From Roseiarcus sp043739325 (GTDB lineage: Bacteria > Pseudomonadota > Alphaproteobacteria > Rhizobiales > Beijerinckiaceae): a stretch of DNA of 8,625 nt. The DNA lies in contig JAYUFK010000353.1 of assembly GCA_043739325.1 (NCBI GenBank), positions 1 to 8,625 of the forward strand, in the 5' to 3' direction. Shown in pieces: positions 1-6,268 of the stretch; positions within the stretch are counted from its first letter, which is position 1; every line of letters starts with the position of its first letter. Under the pieces are notes generated by a model. That model was not told the DNA's origin. It worked only from the letters and a program-made list of their open reading frames with translations, and searched no databases. The position numbers were made by a program, and so were the translations under genes.

Positions 1-363
1 ACGGGTCTCGAAATTGACGCCGCGCTCAGCGCGTGCGCCGCCAGCGTCGATCTCGTCGAAGCAATCGAGAGCGCCGGCCCCTACGGCTCGGGAAATCCAG
101 AGCCGGTCTTTGCCTTCGCCAGCCATCGTCTTGTCGATGTCGCGCCGGTCGGCGCCGATCACCTGCGGCTTCGCGCCGTGGCGCCCGACAACAGCAAGCT
201 CGAAGCCATCGCCTTCCGTATCGCCACCGGGCCGCTCGGCGCGGCTTTGCTGGCCTCGCGCGGCGAGCTCGTACATCTGGCCGGCGCGCTGACAATCAAT
301 CGTTACGGCGGGCGCTCCAAGGCGCAGCTCCGCCTGATCGATGCGGCGCCGGCGAAATCCTAG
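1..363 (+). CDS. recJ: Single-stranded-DNA-specific exonuclease RecJ, C-terminal part (5' end outside window)
   Basis: The first reading frame is open from base 1 and ends at TAG 361-363, giving the last 120 residues of a longer protein. It contains 'GPYGSGNPEPVFAF' (about residues 26-39 of the fragment), which matches the G-P-x-G-x-G-N-P-E-P-x-F signature of the RecJ C-terminal OB-fold region. RecJ degrades single-stranded DNA 5' to 3' in recombination and mismatch or base-excision repair. The DHH and DHHA1 catalytic domains lie upstream, outside the window. After the signature, a beta-rich stretch ending 'GALTINRYGGRSKAQLRLID' fits the family C-terminus. An ATG exists at 178 in this frame, but it is internal and is not a start. 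The gene converges on the minus-strand phosphodiesterase, and the two stop codons overlap in CTAG, so no spacer exists for a classical terminator. Confidence 0.93.
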   Translation, partial: TGLEIDAALSACAASVDLVEAIESAGPYGSGNPEPVFAFASHRLVDVAPVGADHLRLRAVAPDNSKLEAIAFRIATGPLGAALLASRGELVHLAGALTINRYGGRSKAQLRLIDAAPAKS

Positions 364-1136
364 CCGTTCAAGTCGCCTTCGAAAATAATCTGGTCGGCCC
401 ATTGCGCCGCCAGTTGCTTCTGCGCTTGCGTGCGCACTGTCCAGGCCAGCACCGGCATGGAAGCCAGCCGGCCTAGCAGGAACGGCGTCGGGTGGGGCAG
501 ATCGTCGACGCACCAGGAGAGGAAATCCGGCCGCGTTTCCGCCAGATGCAGAAAGTTGGCGCACACGCTTCTTTGATGCCCGGATAGCGCGCGCCAATCC
601 TCGCGCCCATAGCGGGCTTGCGCAACAATGCCGAGCGGGCAAGACGTTCCCGATGGGCCTGGGGGTATGGCGCTGGTGCGCAGATGGGCGATGACGGCTG
701 GATCGAAACTCTTCAGCGCCAGCGGCCTGGAATAACCGATCGCAAGCTGCGCGACGCGATTGGCGAGACGCATGTCGCCGTCGAAATCGCTCTTGATCTC
801 GCAAATCAGCGGCACTTTGCCGGCGATGCGATCGAGCAGATCGACCAGCGTGGGAATACGCTCGCCGCTGTCCTTGAAGGCGACTTCGGCGATCTCGAGT
901 ACGGTCAGCTTGTTGAGGGCGCCGTGCGCATGGGTGAGCCGATCGAGCGCGGAATCGTGAAACACGATGGCTTCGGCATCCCGACTGAGCTGCACGTCGC
1001 ACTCGATGCTGATGCCGCGCGCGACCGCGGCGCTGGCGGCGGCAAGCGTGTTTTCAACAATCCCCCAAGCGGGATCATGCAGACCGCGGTGGGCGATGGG
1101 CGACTCAGTGAGCCATTTCGGCGCGTTGGCGCTCAT
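360..1136 (-). CDS. Glycerophosphodiester phosphodiesterase family protein
   Basis: This 258-residue protein has the GDPD TIM-barrel signature. H16-R17-G18 and E28-N29 ('HRG...EN') come first, then E45-C46-D47 as the acidic metal ligands, and H60 in 'VFHDSALDRLT' as the second catalytic histidine. The later 'LICEIKSD' carries the usual Glu-x-Lys strand. The family hydrolyses glycerophosphodiesters such as glycerophosphocholine to glycerol-3-phosphate and an alcohol. No signal peptide is visible, so it is probably cytoplasmic and may work in lipid-headgroup turnover. The length is normal for a single-domain bacterial enzyme. Its ATG follows the TGA of the RidA-like gene with no base between, which implies one transcript and translational coupling. 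Its stop overlaps the recJ stop. The family is clear, but the exact substrate cannot be read from the sequence. Confidence 0.92.
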   Translation of the reverse strand: MSANAPKWLTESPIAHRGLHDPAWGIVENTLAAASAAVARGISIECDVQLSRDAEAIVFHDSALDRLTHAHGALNKLTVLEIAEVAFKDSGERIPTLVDLLDRIAGKVPLICEIKSDFDGDMRLANRVAQLAIGYSRPLALKSFDPAVIAHLRTSAIPPGPSGTSCPLGIVAQARYGREDWRALSGHQRSVCANFLHLAETRPDFLSWCVDDLPHPTPFLLGRLASMPVLAWTVRTQAQKQLAAQWADQIIFEGDLNG

Positions 1137-1607
1137 TCAAGCGATTTCAAACAAGGCTTCGACCTCGGCGAGCGCGTTCAGCGGCAGATGCGCGACGCCG
1201 ACGGTGGTGCGGGCATGGCGGCCCTTGGGCCCGAACGCCGCAACCATCAGATCGGAGGCGCCATTCATCGCTTGCGGCAATGCATCGAAAGCGATGGCGA
1301 CATTGAAGAAGCCTCCGAGCCGAACGACCTGGCGTATCGCGTCGAGATCGCCGAGCGCCTCTTGCGCCTGGGCGAGCAGGTTGATCGCTGACAGGCGCGC
1401 CGCCTCGCAGGCGCTGACGGCCGGCGATTGCGGGCCAAGCTTTCCCGTCAGATGCGGCGCGAGTTTGCCGTCGAGGTCGAGCGGCAACTGGCCGGAAATG
1501 AACAGCAAATTTCCAACGCGCGTCCACGGGACGTAGTTCGCGACGGGCGCCGCTGGCTTCGGCAAGGCCACGCCCATTTGCTGCAAACGATCGGCGACCT
1601 GGCCCAT
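1137..1607 (-). CDS. RidA/YjgF/YER057c/UK114 family protein
   Basis: The 156-residue protein resembles the longer (about 150 residues) RidA subgroup. It has 'NLLFISGQLPLD' (about 33-44), a central helix 'INLLAQAQEALGDLDAI', then 'VVRLGGFFNVAIAF', and the terminal 'ARTTVGVAHLPLNALAEVEA'. R133 and E148 fall where canonical RidA has its carboxylate-binding arginine and active-site glutamate. RidA proper hydrolyses reactive 2-aminoacrylate and other enamine/imine intermediates from PLP enzymes such as serine/threonine dehydratase. Members of this longer subgroup are not all proven to do so. The ATG at 1605-1607 is backed by a minus-strand GAGG (1616-1619) with 8 bases of spacing. The gene is the first of a two-gene unit with the phosphodiesterase and diverges from tatA. 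Confidence 0.9.
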   Translation of the reverse strand: MGQVADRLQQMGVALPKPAAPVANYVPWTRVGNLLFISGQLPLDLDGKLAPHLTGKLGPQSPAVSACEAARLSAINLLAQAQEALGDLDAIRQVVRLGGFFNVAIAFDALPQAMNGASDLMVAAFGPKGRHARTTVGVAHLPLNALAEVEALFEIA

Positions 1608-1763
1608 GCAATAATCCTCGTCAGTCTCGATGATCCCACAAGGCAGTTTAGGCGCCCTGCGACGGGATGCAAAGGCTCAATTGGTCGGCTTGCTCTCGGA
1701 ATATGAACGGCGGCCGCCTCGATCGCGGCGCTCGGCTTGTTTTTGCCACGCAGGGCGCTTAGG

Positions 1764-1791
1764 TTGGAATAGGGATTGGCGAGCTTATACG
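1764..1791 (+). promoter_or_regulatory. Candidate sigma-70-type promoter for the tat operon
   Basis: TTGGAA (1764-1769) and TATACG (1786-1791) are separated by 16 bases, and each matches the -35/-10 consensus at 4 of 6 positions. Transcription would begin near 1797-1799, just before the hairpin upstream of tatA. It is the best candidate I see in the divergent gap, but the match is modest. Confidence 0.3.
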
Positions 1792-1819
1792 CTTTGGATT
1801 AAGCGTCGATACGACGCTT
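1789..1819 (+). other. Overlapping inverted repeats in the tatA leader
   Basis: AAGCGTCG (1801-1808) and CGACGCTT (1812-1819) form a perfect 8-bp stem with a 3-base loop, ending two bases before the tatA ribosome-binding site AAGGA (1822-1826). The same left arm can instead pair its AAGCGT (1801-1806) with ACGCTT (1789-1794), so the two hairpins exclude each other. No T-run follows, so it is not a classical intrinsic terminator. It may be an operator-like palindrome or an mRNA structure affecting ribosome access. The repeats are certain; a function is not. Confidence 0.45.
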
Positions 1820-1834
1820 TCAAGGATAACGATC

Positions 1835-2065
1835 ATGGGCAGCTTTAGCATCTGGCACTGGATGTTGTTTGGCGCGGTGGCTTTGCTGCTGTTTGGCGGC
1901 AAGGGCAAGATTTCCGATTTGATGGGCGATGTCGCCAAGGGCATCAAGTCCTTCAAGAAGGGCATGGCGGAAGAGGACAGCGACGATAAAGCCGCAGCGG
2001 CGCCCCTTCCGCTGGAAAATCGCGGCGCCTCGATCGACGCCAGCGACACCCACAAAGTCAACTGA
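1835..2065 (+). CDS. tatA: Twin-arginine translocase subunit TatA
   Basis: The 76-residue protein is the pore-forming subunit that oligomerises at TatBC to pass folded twin-arginine proteins across the inner membrane. The start 'MGSFSIWHWMLFGAVALLLF' is the short periplasmic end plus one membrane helix (about residues 5-21). His8 stands where E. coli has Gln8, as is usual in alphaproteobacteria. The hinge 'FGGKGKISDLM' and the amphipathic helix 'GDVAKGIKSFKKGM' with its conserved F-K-K follow, and then an acidic, disordered tail. AAGGA at 1822-1826 lies 8 bases before the ATG and fixes the start. It is the first gene of tatABC, and about 80 bases separate it from tatB. Confidence 0.96.
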   Translation: MGSFSIWHWMLFGAVALLLFGGKGKISDLMGDVAKGIKSFKKGMAEEDSDDKAAAAPLPLENRGASIDASDTHKVN

Positions 2066-2146
2066 TCCAGCCGGAGCGTAATCACGCCGGGCCGGGAATG
2101 CGCCTAGCGCGCGCAGCCCGTGCTTTGGCTTGGCCCGACCTTTCCA

Positions 2147-2611
2147 ATGTTTGATATTTTTGATCCCAGTAAACTCTTCATCGTCGCGATTGTCGCGCTG
2201 CTTGTCATCGGGCCGAAGGATTTGCCGCGCGTCCTGCGCACCGTCGGGCAGGCGGTCGGCAAGATGCGCCGCATGGCGGCCGAGTTTCAGGGACAGTTCA
2301 TGGACGCGCTGAAGGAAGCGGAACTTGACGACGTGAAGAAAGAACTGACGGCGCTGGGCGAGTCGGCGAAGATCGAGGGTTCGTTCGACCCGACGACCCT
2401 CATGCGCGATGAAGTCACTGCCTCGATCGACGGCCGCAAGCAAGCTGGCGCTTCGAGCGTCGATATCGTCAAACCGACCAACGAAGAGACCTCACCGCCG
2501 CCCGCGATCGCGCACGATGAGCCGCCGGCGGAGCTTGCGCCGCAGCATGGCGATGCGCCTCAAGGCCCGGACGCGCCGCACGCCCCGCTCGCCCGGGGCC
2601 ATCAGGGATGA
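2147..2611 (+). CDS. tatB: Twin-arginine translocase subunit TatB
   Basis: TatB binds TatC and forms the receptor for twin-arginine signal peptides. The start chosen is ATG 2147 (154 residues), because 'MFDIFDPSKLFIVAIVALLV' matches the family N-terminus (M-F-D-I, then one membrane helix at about 9-22). A GTG at 2120 would add nine unrelated residues. Neither start has a strong Shine-Dalgarno. After the helix come 'IGPKDLPRVLRTVGQ', the long amphipathic helix with the Rhizobiales-type 'AAEFQGQFMDALKEAEL', and a Pro/Ala/Glu-rich disordered tail (about 105-154). Position 8, usually Glu in TatA/TatB ('FDIGxxEL' in E. coli), reads 'FDIFDPSKL' here, with Ser8-Lys9. The tail may be a weak spot for identity but is common in the group. 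The tatC ATG overlaps the tatB TGA (ATGA), so the two are translationally coupled. Confidence 0.95.
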   Translation: MFDIFDPSKLFIVAIVALLVIGPKDLPRVLRTVGQAVGKMRRMAAEFQGQFMDALKEAELDDVKKELTALGESAKIEGSFDPTTLMRDEVTASIDGRKQAGASSVDIVKPTNEETSPPPAIAHDEPPAELAPQHGDAPQGPDAPHAPLARGHQG

Positions 2612-3390
2612 CCGACAAGGATATCGACGCCACCAAGGCGCCGCTGATGGATCACCTGATCGAGCTGCGCATGCGGCTGATTCGCGCGTTGATCGCGTTT
2701 CTCATCGCGTTCTTTGTATGCTTCTACTTTTCGCGCTCGATCTACAACATCCTGACCCAACCCTACGTCCATGTCGTTGGCGCAGAGAACGCCAAGCTGA
2801 TCGCGACGCATTTTCTCGAACAATTCTTCACCAACATCCGCCTGAGCATGTTCGGCGCGGGCGTCATCGCATTCCCGATCATCGCCTCGCAGATCTACAA
2901 GTTCGTCGCGCCAGGTCTGTACAAGCACGAGAAGCGGGCTTTCTTGCCTTACCTCCTAGCGACGCCGTTCTTCTTCACGCTTGGAGCGCTACTCGTCTAT
3001 TTCGTCGTCATGCCGCTGCTTATCCGGTTTTCCGTTTCGCTGCAGCAGGTCAATGTCCCCGGCGAGGCGACGATCGAATTGCTGCCGAAGGTCAGCGAAT
3101 ATCTCTCGCTCATCATGACGCTGATTTTCGCGTTCGGCATCGCCTTCCAGTTGCCGGTGATCCTGACGCTGCTGGGCCACGTCGGCATCGTCGATTCGGC
3201 TTATCTCACATCGATGCGGCGCTACGCGATTGTCGCGGTTGTCGGCATAGCGGCGATCCTGACGCCGCCCGATCTTATCAGCATGGGTTCGCTGGCCGTT
3301 CCGATGCTGCTGCTCTACGAAGGCGCCGTCATCGCCGTGCGGCTGATGGAAAAGCGGCGCGCCGCCGCCGCGAAAAAGGCCTCGACGTGA
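2608..3390 (+). CDS. tatC: Sec-independent protein translocase subunit TatC
   Basis: The 260-residue polytopic membrane protein is the core of the Tat receptor and recognises twin-arginine signal peptides. It opens with the cytoplasmic 'MDHLIELRMRLIRAL', in which E19 corresponds to E. coli Glu15. About six membrane helices follow, roughly at 22-44, 74-96, 112-136, 165-185, 205-222 and 224-245. The cytoplasmic loop 'FVAPGLYKHEKR' (99-110) carries E108, the counterpart of E. coli Glu103. The conserved 'LTPPDLIS' sits near 218-225. The length is normal. The start is fixed by the 4-base ATGA overlap with tatB. The C-terminus is basic and Ala-rich. The exporter-type gene follows after 16 bases, probably on the same transcript. 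Confidence 0.97.
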   Translation: MTDKDIDATKAPLMDHLIELRMRLIRALIAFLIAFFVCFYFSRSIYNILTQPYVHVVGAENAKLIATHFLEQFFTNIRLSMFGAGVIAFPIIASQIYKFVAPGLYKHEKRAFLPYLLATPFFFTLGALLVYFVVMPLLIRFSVSLQQVNVPGEATIELLPKVSEYLSLIMTLIFAFGIAFQLPVILTLLGHVGIVDSAYLTSMRRYAIVAVVGIAAILTPPDLISMGSLAVPMLLLYEGAVIAVRLMEKRRAAAAKKAST

Positions 3391-3406
3391 TCGCGCGCGG
3401 CGCCCG

Positions 3407-4294
3407 ATGAAGCCTATCGATATCCTCACCGCGGTCGCCGTCGCAGTCGTTTGGGGCTTCACTTTTATCGCGATCAAGTACGGAGTCGGCGAAGCGCCGC
3501 CGTTGATGCTTTCGGCGCTGCGCTTTGCCTTCGCGGCATTGCCGCTGGTGTTTTTCGTCGCCCGGCCCAAAGCGCCCATCCGGATCATCGCGCTCTACGG
3601 ACTGTTCATCGGCGTCGGGCAGTTCGGTCTTTTGTTCATCGCGATCCGCGAGGGCATGCCCGTCGGGCTGACTTCGCTCGTCGTGCAATCGCAGGCGTTT
3701 TTCACCATCTTCTTCGCCTGGGCGTTTTTCCACGAGCGGCCGCGCGCGGCGCAGATGATTGGCGCGCTCATTGCGTTCCTGGGTATTGCGCTCATCGGGT
3801 CGCGGCGCCTCAACGGGGCGAGCCTTGGGCCGTTTCTGCTGGTCATCGCCGGCGCGGCCTTCTGGGGGGCGGGCAATATCACCGCCAAATTCGCCGGCCG
3901 CATCGACATGCTGTCGTTTGTCGCCTGGTCGAGCCTCACCGCGCCGATTCCATTGTTCCTGTTGTCCCTTTGGTTTGAGGGGACGCGCGGACTGGCTGCG
4001 CTGGCCCATCCCACGCTGACTCTCGCCATCTGCGTCGCCGTGTTGTCCTACGCCGGCACGGTGTTCGGCTTCGGTCTGTGGGGACGCCTGCTGTCGCACC
4101 ACCCGGCGGCTTCGGTCGCGCCATTTGCTCTGCTGGTGCCGGTCGTCGGCATGGTTGCCGCGTATTTGATATTCGGCGAGCCTCTGGGTGGGTTTGAGCT
4201 AGTGGGGGCCATTCTGGCAATGGCTGGGCTCAGTTTCAACATCTTCGGCGGCCGGCTGCTTTCGATCGCTCGCGCGGAAAAATCTCATGCATGA
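3407..4294 (+). CDS. eamA: EamA/DMT-family exporter, similar to the O-acetylserine/cysteine exporter EamA (YdeD)
   Basis: The 295-residue membrane protein has about ten hydrophobic helices in two EamA repeats. 'VVWGFTFIAIKYGVG', 'PPLMLSALRF', 'FFVARPK' and 'GMPVGLTSLVVQSQAFFTI' fall in the first half. 'WGAGNITAKFAG' and 'APFALLVPVVGMVAAYLIF' fall in the second. These closely resemble stretches of E. coli EamA as I remember it. That protein exports cysteine-pathway metabolites, so I infer an amino-acid or metabolite exporter. Substrate assignments within this superfamily are weak, and the symbol is provisional. The gene sits between tatC and serS, 16 bases after tatC and overlapping serS by 8 bases (4287-4294). 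In many relatives tatC and serS are neighbours without it, so it may be an insertion into the operon. Base composition is like that of its neighbours. Confidence 0.85.
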   Translation: MKPIDILTAVAVAVVWGFTFIAIKYGVGEAPPLMLSALRFAFAALPLVFFVARPKAPIRIIALYGLFIGVGQFGLLFIAIREGMPVGLTSLVVQSQAFFTIFFAWAFFHERPRAAQMIGALIAFLGIALIGSRRLNGASLGPFLLVIAGAAFWGAGNITAKFAGRIDMLSFVAWSSLTAPIPLFLLSLWFEGTRGLAALAHPTLTLAICVAVLSYAGTVFGFGLWGRLLSHHPAASVAPFALLVPVVGMVAAYLIFGEPLGGFELVGAILAMAGLSFNIFGGRLLSIARAEKSHA

Positions 4295-5732
4295 CATCAG
4301 GGCGATCCGCGACGACCCGGCGGCTTTCGACGAGGGCCTGGCGCGCCGCAACCTCGCGCCGCGCGCCGAGGAGCTGATTGCGCTCGACGAAGCGCGCCGC
4401 GCCGCCATCGCCGAACTGCAAAAAGCGCAGGAGCGGCGCAACGCTGTATCCAAGGAAATCGGCCAGGCGATGGCGCGCAAGGACGCCGCCTCGGCGGAAG
4501 CGCTGAAGACCGAAGTCGCGGACCTGAAAACCCGCATGCCGCATATGGAAGAGCGCGAGAAAGACGCCGCCGAGGCGCTGGAGCGCGAACTTGCCGCGAT
4601 CCCCAATCTTCCCGCGCATGACACGCCCAACGGCGTCGACGAGAACGACAATGTCGAAGTGCGCCGCTGGGGCGCACCGCCCGACTTCCCGGCAGATTTC
4701 AAGCCAAGGGAGCACTTCGAGATCGGCGAGGCGCTCGGGATGATGGATTTTGAGGCGGCGGCGAAAATGTCGGGCGCGCGTTTTGTCGTGTTGAAGGGCG
4801 GGCTGGCGCGGCTTGAGCGGGCGCTGATGCAGTTCATGCTCGATCTGCACACGGGCGAACATGGGTATGAGGAAGTCGCGCCGCCGGTCCTTGTGCGCGA
4901 TCAGGCGATGTTCGGGACGGCCCAATTGCCGAAGTTTTTTTTGGATCAATTCTTCGTTGAGGATGGGTCTATCCACGAAGAGAATCTTCGCAGTCGCTTG
5001 ATCAATAACTATCAGTCGGCGGTTATGTGGATCGACAAATACGGGTTAGACAGTTTTCGGGAAATGGCGGCTACAGGCAATGTAGAATTTGCTGACTTCA
5101 AATTGCATGCTAATTTGGTGCGCCAGTGGCTCATCCCTACCGCCGAAGTCCCCCTCACCAATCTCGTGCGCGAAAGCATCGTCGACGAGGCGAAGCTGCC
5201 GCTGCGCTACACCGCCGGCACCTTGTGCTTCCGCGCTGAAGCGGGCGCGGCGGGGCGCGACACGCGCGGCATGATCCGGCAACATCAGTTCAACAAGGTC
5301 GAGCTCGTCTCGATCACGACGCCCGAAGAATCCGCCGCCGAACATCAACGCATGACGCATTGCGCCGAGGAAGTGCTGAAGCGCCTGGGCCTGCATTACC
5401 GCGCAATGGCGCTGTGCGCCGGCGACATGGGTTTTGGCGCGCGGAAAACCTACGACATCGAGGTCTGGCTGCCGGGGCAGGGGCGCTTTCGCGAAATCTC
5501 GTCGTGCTCGCTCTGCGGCGATTTTCAGGCGCGCCGGATGAACGCCCGCAGCAAGGCCGCCGACGCCAAAAACACCCGCTTCGTCCATACGCTCAACGGC
5601 TCGGGCGTGGCGGTCGGGCGGGCGCTGGTGGCGGTGCTGGAGAACTATCAGAACGCCGACGGCTCCGTGAGCGTGCCGGAGGCGCTGCAGCCCTACATGG
5701 GCGGGATGACCCGGATCGAGCGGCGGGGGTAG
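4287..5732 (+). CDS. serS: Seryl-tRNA synthetase (class II) with an unusual internal insertion
   Basis: The enzyme charges tRNA-Ser (and tRNA-Sec where present) with serine in the cytoplasm. The start 'MHDIRAIRDDPAAFDEGL' is canonical, followed by the Lys/Glu/Ala-rich antiparallel coiled-coil arm (about 28-105). Motif 1 spans about 175-202. The serine-binding TAE is T285-A286-E287 in 'WLIPTAEVPLTN'. Motif 2 holds 'CFRAEAG...GRDTRG...QHQFNKVE' (314-339), and motif 3 has 'GSGVAVGRALVAVLENY' with R445. All catalytic signatures are intact. The protein has 481 residues against the usual 425-430. The excess lies between 'QLPKF' (213-217) and W281: 63 residues here against about 20 in E. coli. That block is AT-rich (see separate entry). 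The frame is uninterrupted. The gene overlaps the exporter gene by 8 bases, so coupled translation is likely. Confidence 0.97.
   Translation: MHDIRAIRDDPAAFDEGLARRNLAPRAEELIALDEARRAAIAELQKAQERRNAVSKEIGQAMARKDAASAEALKTEVADLKTRMPHMEEREKDAAEALERELAAIPNLPAHDTPNGVDENDNVEVRRWGAPPDFPADFKPREHFEIGEALGMMDFEAAAKMSGARFVVLKGGLARLERALMQFMLDLHTGEHGYEEVAPPVLVRDQAMFGTAQLPKFFLDQFFVEDGSIHEENLRSRLINNYQSAVMWIDKYGLDSFREMAATGNVEFADFKLHANLVRQWLIPTAEVPLTNLVRESIVDEAKLPLRYTAGTLCFRAEAGAAGRDTRGMIRQHQFNKVELVSITTPEESAAEHQRMTHCAEEVLKRLGLHYRAMALCAGDMGFGARKTYDIEVWLPGQGRFREISSCSLCGDFQARRMNARSKAADAKNTRFVHTLNGSGVAVGRALVAVLENYQNADGSVSVPEALQPYMGGMTRIERRG
4938..5126 (+). other. AT-rich in-frame insertion within serS (residues 218-280)
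   Basis: By hand count 84 of 189 bases are G or C (about 44%), while the serS sequence on both sides is clearly GC-rich. The encoded peptide is rich in Phe, Asn, Asp, Ile and Tyr ('RSRLINNYQSAVMWIDKYG' is typical) and does not resemble any SerRS segment I know. The left edge is a run of eight T (4935-4942). Inside are small dyads: CGAAGA/TCTTCG (4976-4981 and 4985-4990), TTGATCAA (4998-5005) and CAAATT/AATTTG (5099-5104 and 5112-5117). Allowing for the normal loop of about 20 residues, roughly 43 residues are extra. No intein ends (Cys/Ser start, His-Asn end) are seen. I do not recognise the source. Confidence 0.8.
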
Positions 5733-5781
5733 CGGGCGTTTTTCGTTCGATCCTGCGATTCCCTCGTGTTATAAGCTGCTC

Positions 5782-6060
5782 ATGGACATCGAAGCGGCAT
5801 TGACGAGTTTGATTGAAGCGGTCGGCCGCGTGGAAACGCGGCTGAGCGGAGTGGACGCGCGCCTCAGCGGGATCGAGACCCATATCAAGTCCCAGCCGGA
5901 TTTGCGGCTGTTGATGGAAACCTCGCGCTCGACCCTCGACCGGATGGTTCATATCGAAGGCGAAATGCGGATGCTGCGTTCGGCCATTAACGACCACGCG
6001 CGCGAGAACGTGCCTTCGGGCGAGATGGCGGCGGTTCATCATGATCTCGATTTGATGTGA
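5782..6060 (+). CDS. Small coiled-coil-like protein of unknown function
   Basis: The 92-residue protein has no family I recognise. Residues 1-40 show heptad-like spacing of Val/Ile/Leu with a near repeat, 'RLSGVDARLSGIETHI', typical of a helical coiled coil. Residues 45-70 are again helical in character ('METSRSTLDRMVHIEGEMRM'), and the end is His/Asp-rich. No signal peptide or membrane helix is visible, so it is probably a soluble oligomer. It starts 49 bases after the serS stop, with no Shine-Dalgarno before the ATG. TATAAG at 5770-5775 would, as a -10 box, place the transcript start at about the ATG, so a leaderless mRNA is possible. Its codon use is like that of its neighbours, with GC-rich third positions. 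The opposite strand has a longer open frame (5593-6444), but its low-complexity Arg/Pro/Ala end marks it as a shadow. Confidence 0.7.
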   Translation: MDIEAALTSLIEAVGRVETRLSGVDARLSGIETHIKSQPDLRLLMETSRSTLDRMVHIEGEMRMLRSAINDHARENVPSGEMAAVHHDLDLM

Positions 6061-6167
6061 CACGATCCGCTGACCAACGACGCGCGCCTTCGCCGGGTAG
6101 AACCCATTCTCGAGACCCCCGGCGCATCCCGTTGAGCTGTGCGCCGTTCGGCGCTCCAAACAATTCC

Positions 6168-6197
6168 TTGGCAAGTTCCAGTGTTCATGATATGTTC
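6168..6197 (+). promoter_or_regulatory. SOS-type promoter with LexA box
   Basis: GTTCATGATATGTTC (6183-6197) is an exact GTTC-N7-GTTC, the established LexA operator of alphaproteobacteria. It covers the -10 of a good promoter: TTGGCA (6168-6173, 5 of 6 to consensus), a 17-base spacer, then TATGTT (6191-6196, 4 of 6). A repressor bound there would block polymerase, and the start would be near 6203. The match of operator, promoter and a downstream Shine-Dalgarno/ATG makes chance less likely. Binding itself is inferred. The box points rightward, towards the interrupted frame at 6269 and, about 400 bases on, surE. Confidence 0.6.
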
Positions 6198-6268
6198 CTA
6201 ACAAGGTCGCCTCAACCGTGCCCGGCTGCTGGCGCAGGGCGCCGGACGCGGCAAAAGGATTGGCGACG

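Noticed and set aside
618..1391. 257-codon plus-strand frame across the phosphodiesterase and RidA-like genes
   Set aside because: It is opposite two genes with clear catalytic motifs, and the product resembles no family. It is a shadow frame.
2120..2146. GTG 2120 as the tatB start
   Set aside because: It adds nine residues unlike any TatB N-terminus and has no ribosome site; ATG 2147 gives the canonical MFDI start.
3329..4102. 257-codon minus-strand frame opposite tatC and the exporter
   Set aside because: The product is almost entirely charged residues, the usual result of reading hydrophobic membrane-protein codons backwards.
4938..5126. Intein or group II intron in serS
   Set aside because: The block is far too short, lacks splice-type terminal residues and splicing motifs, and stays in frame. 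A retained peptide insertion explains it better.
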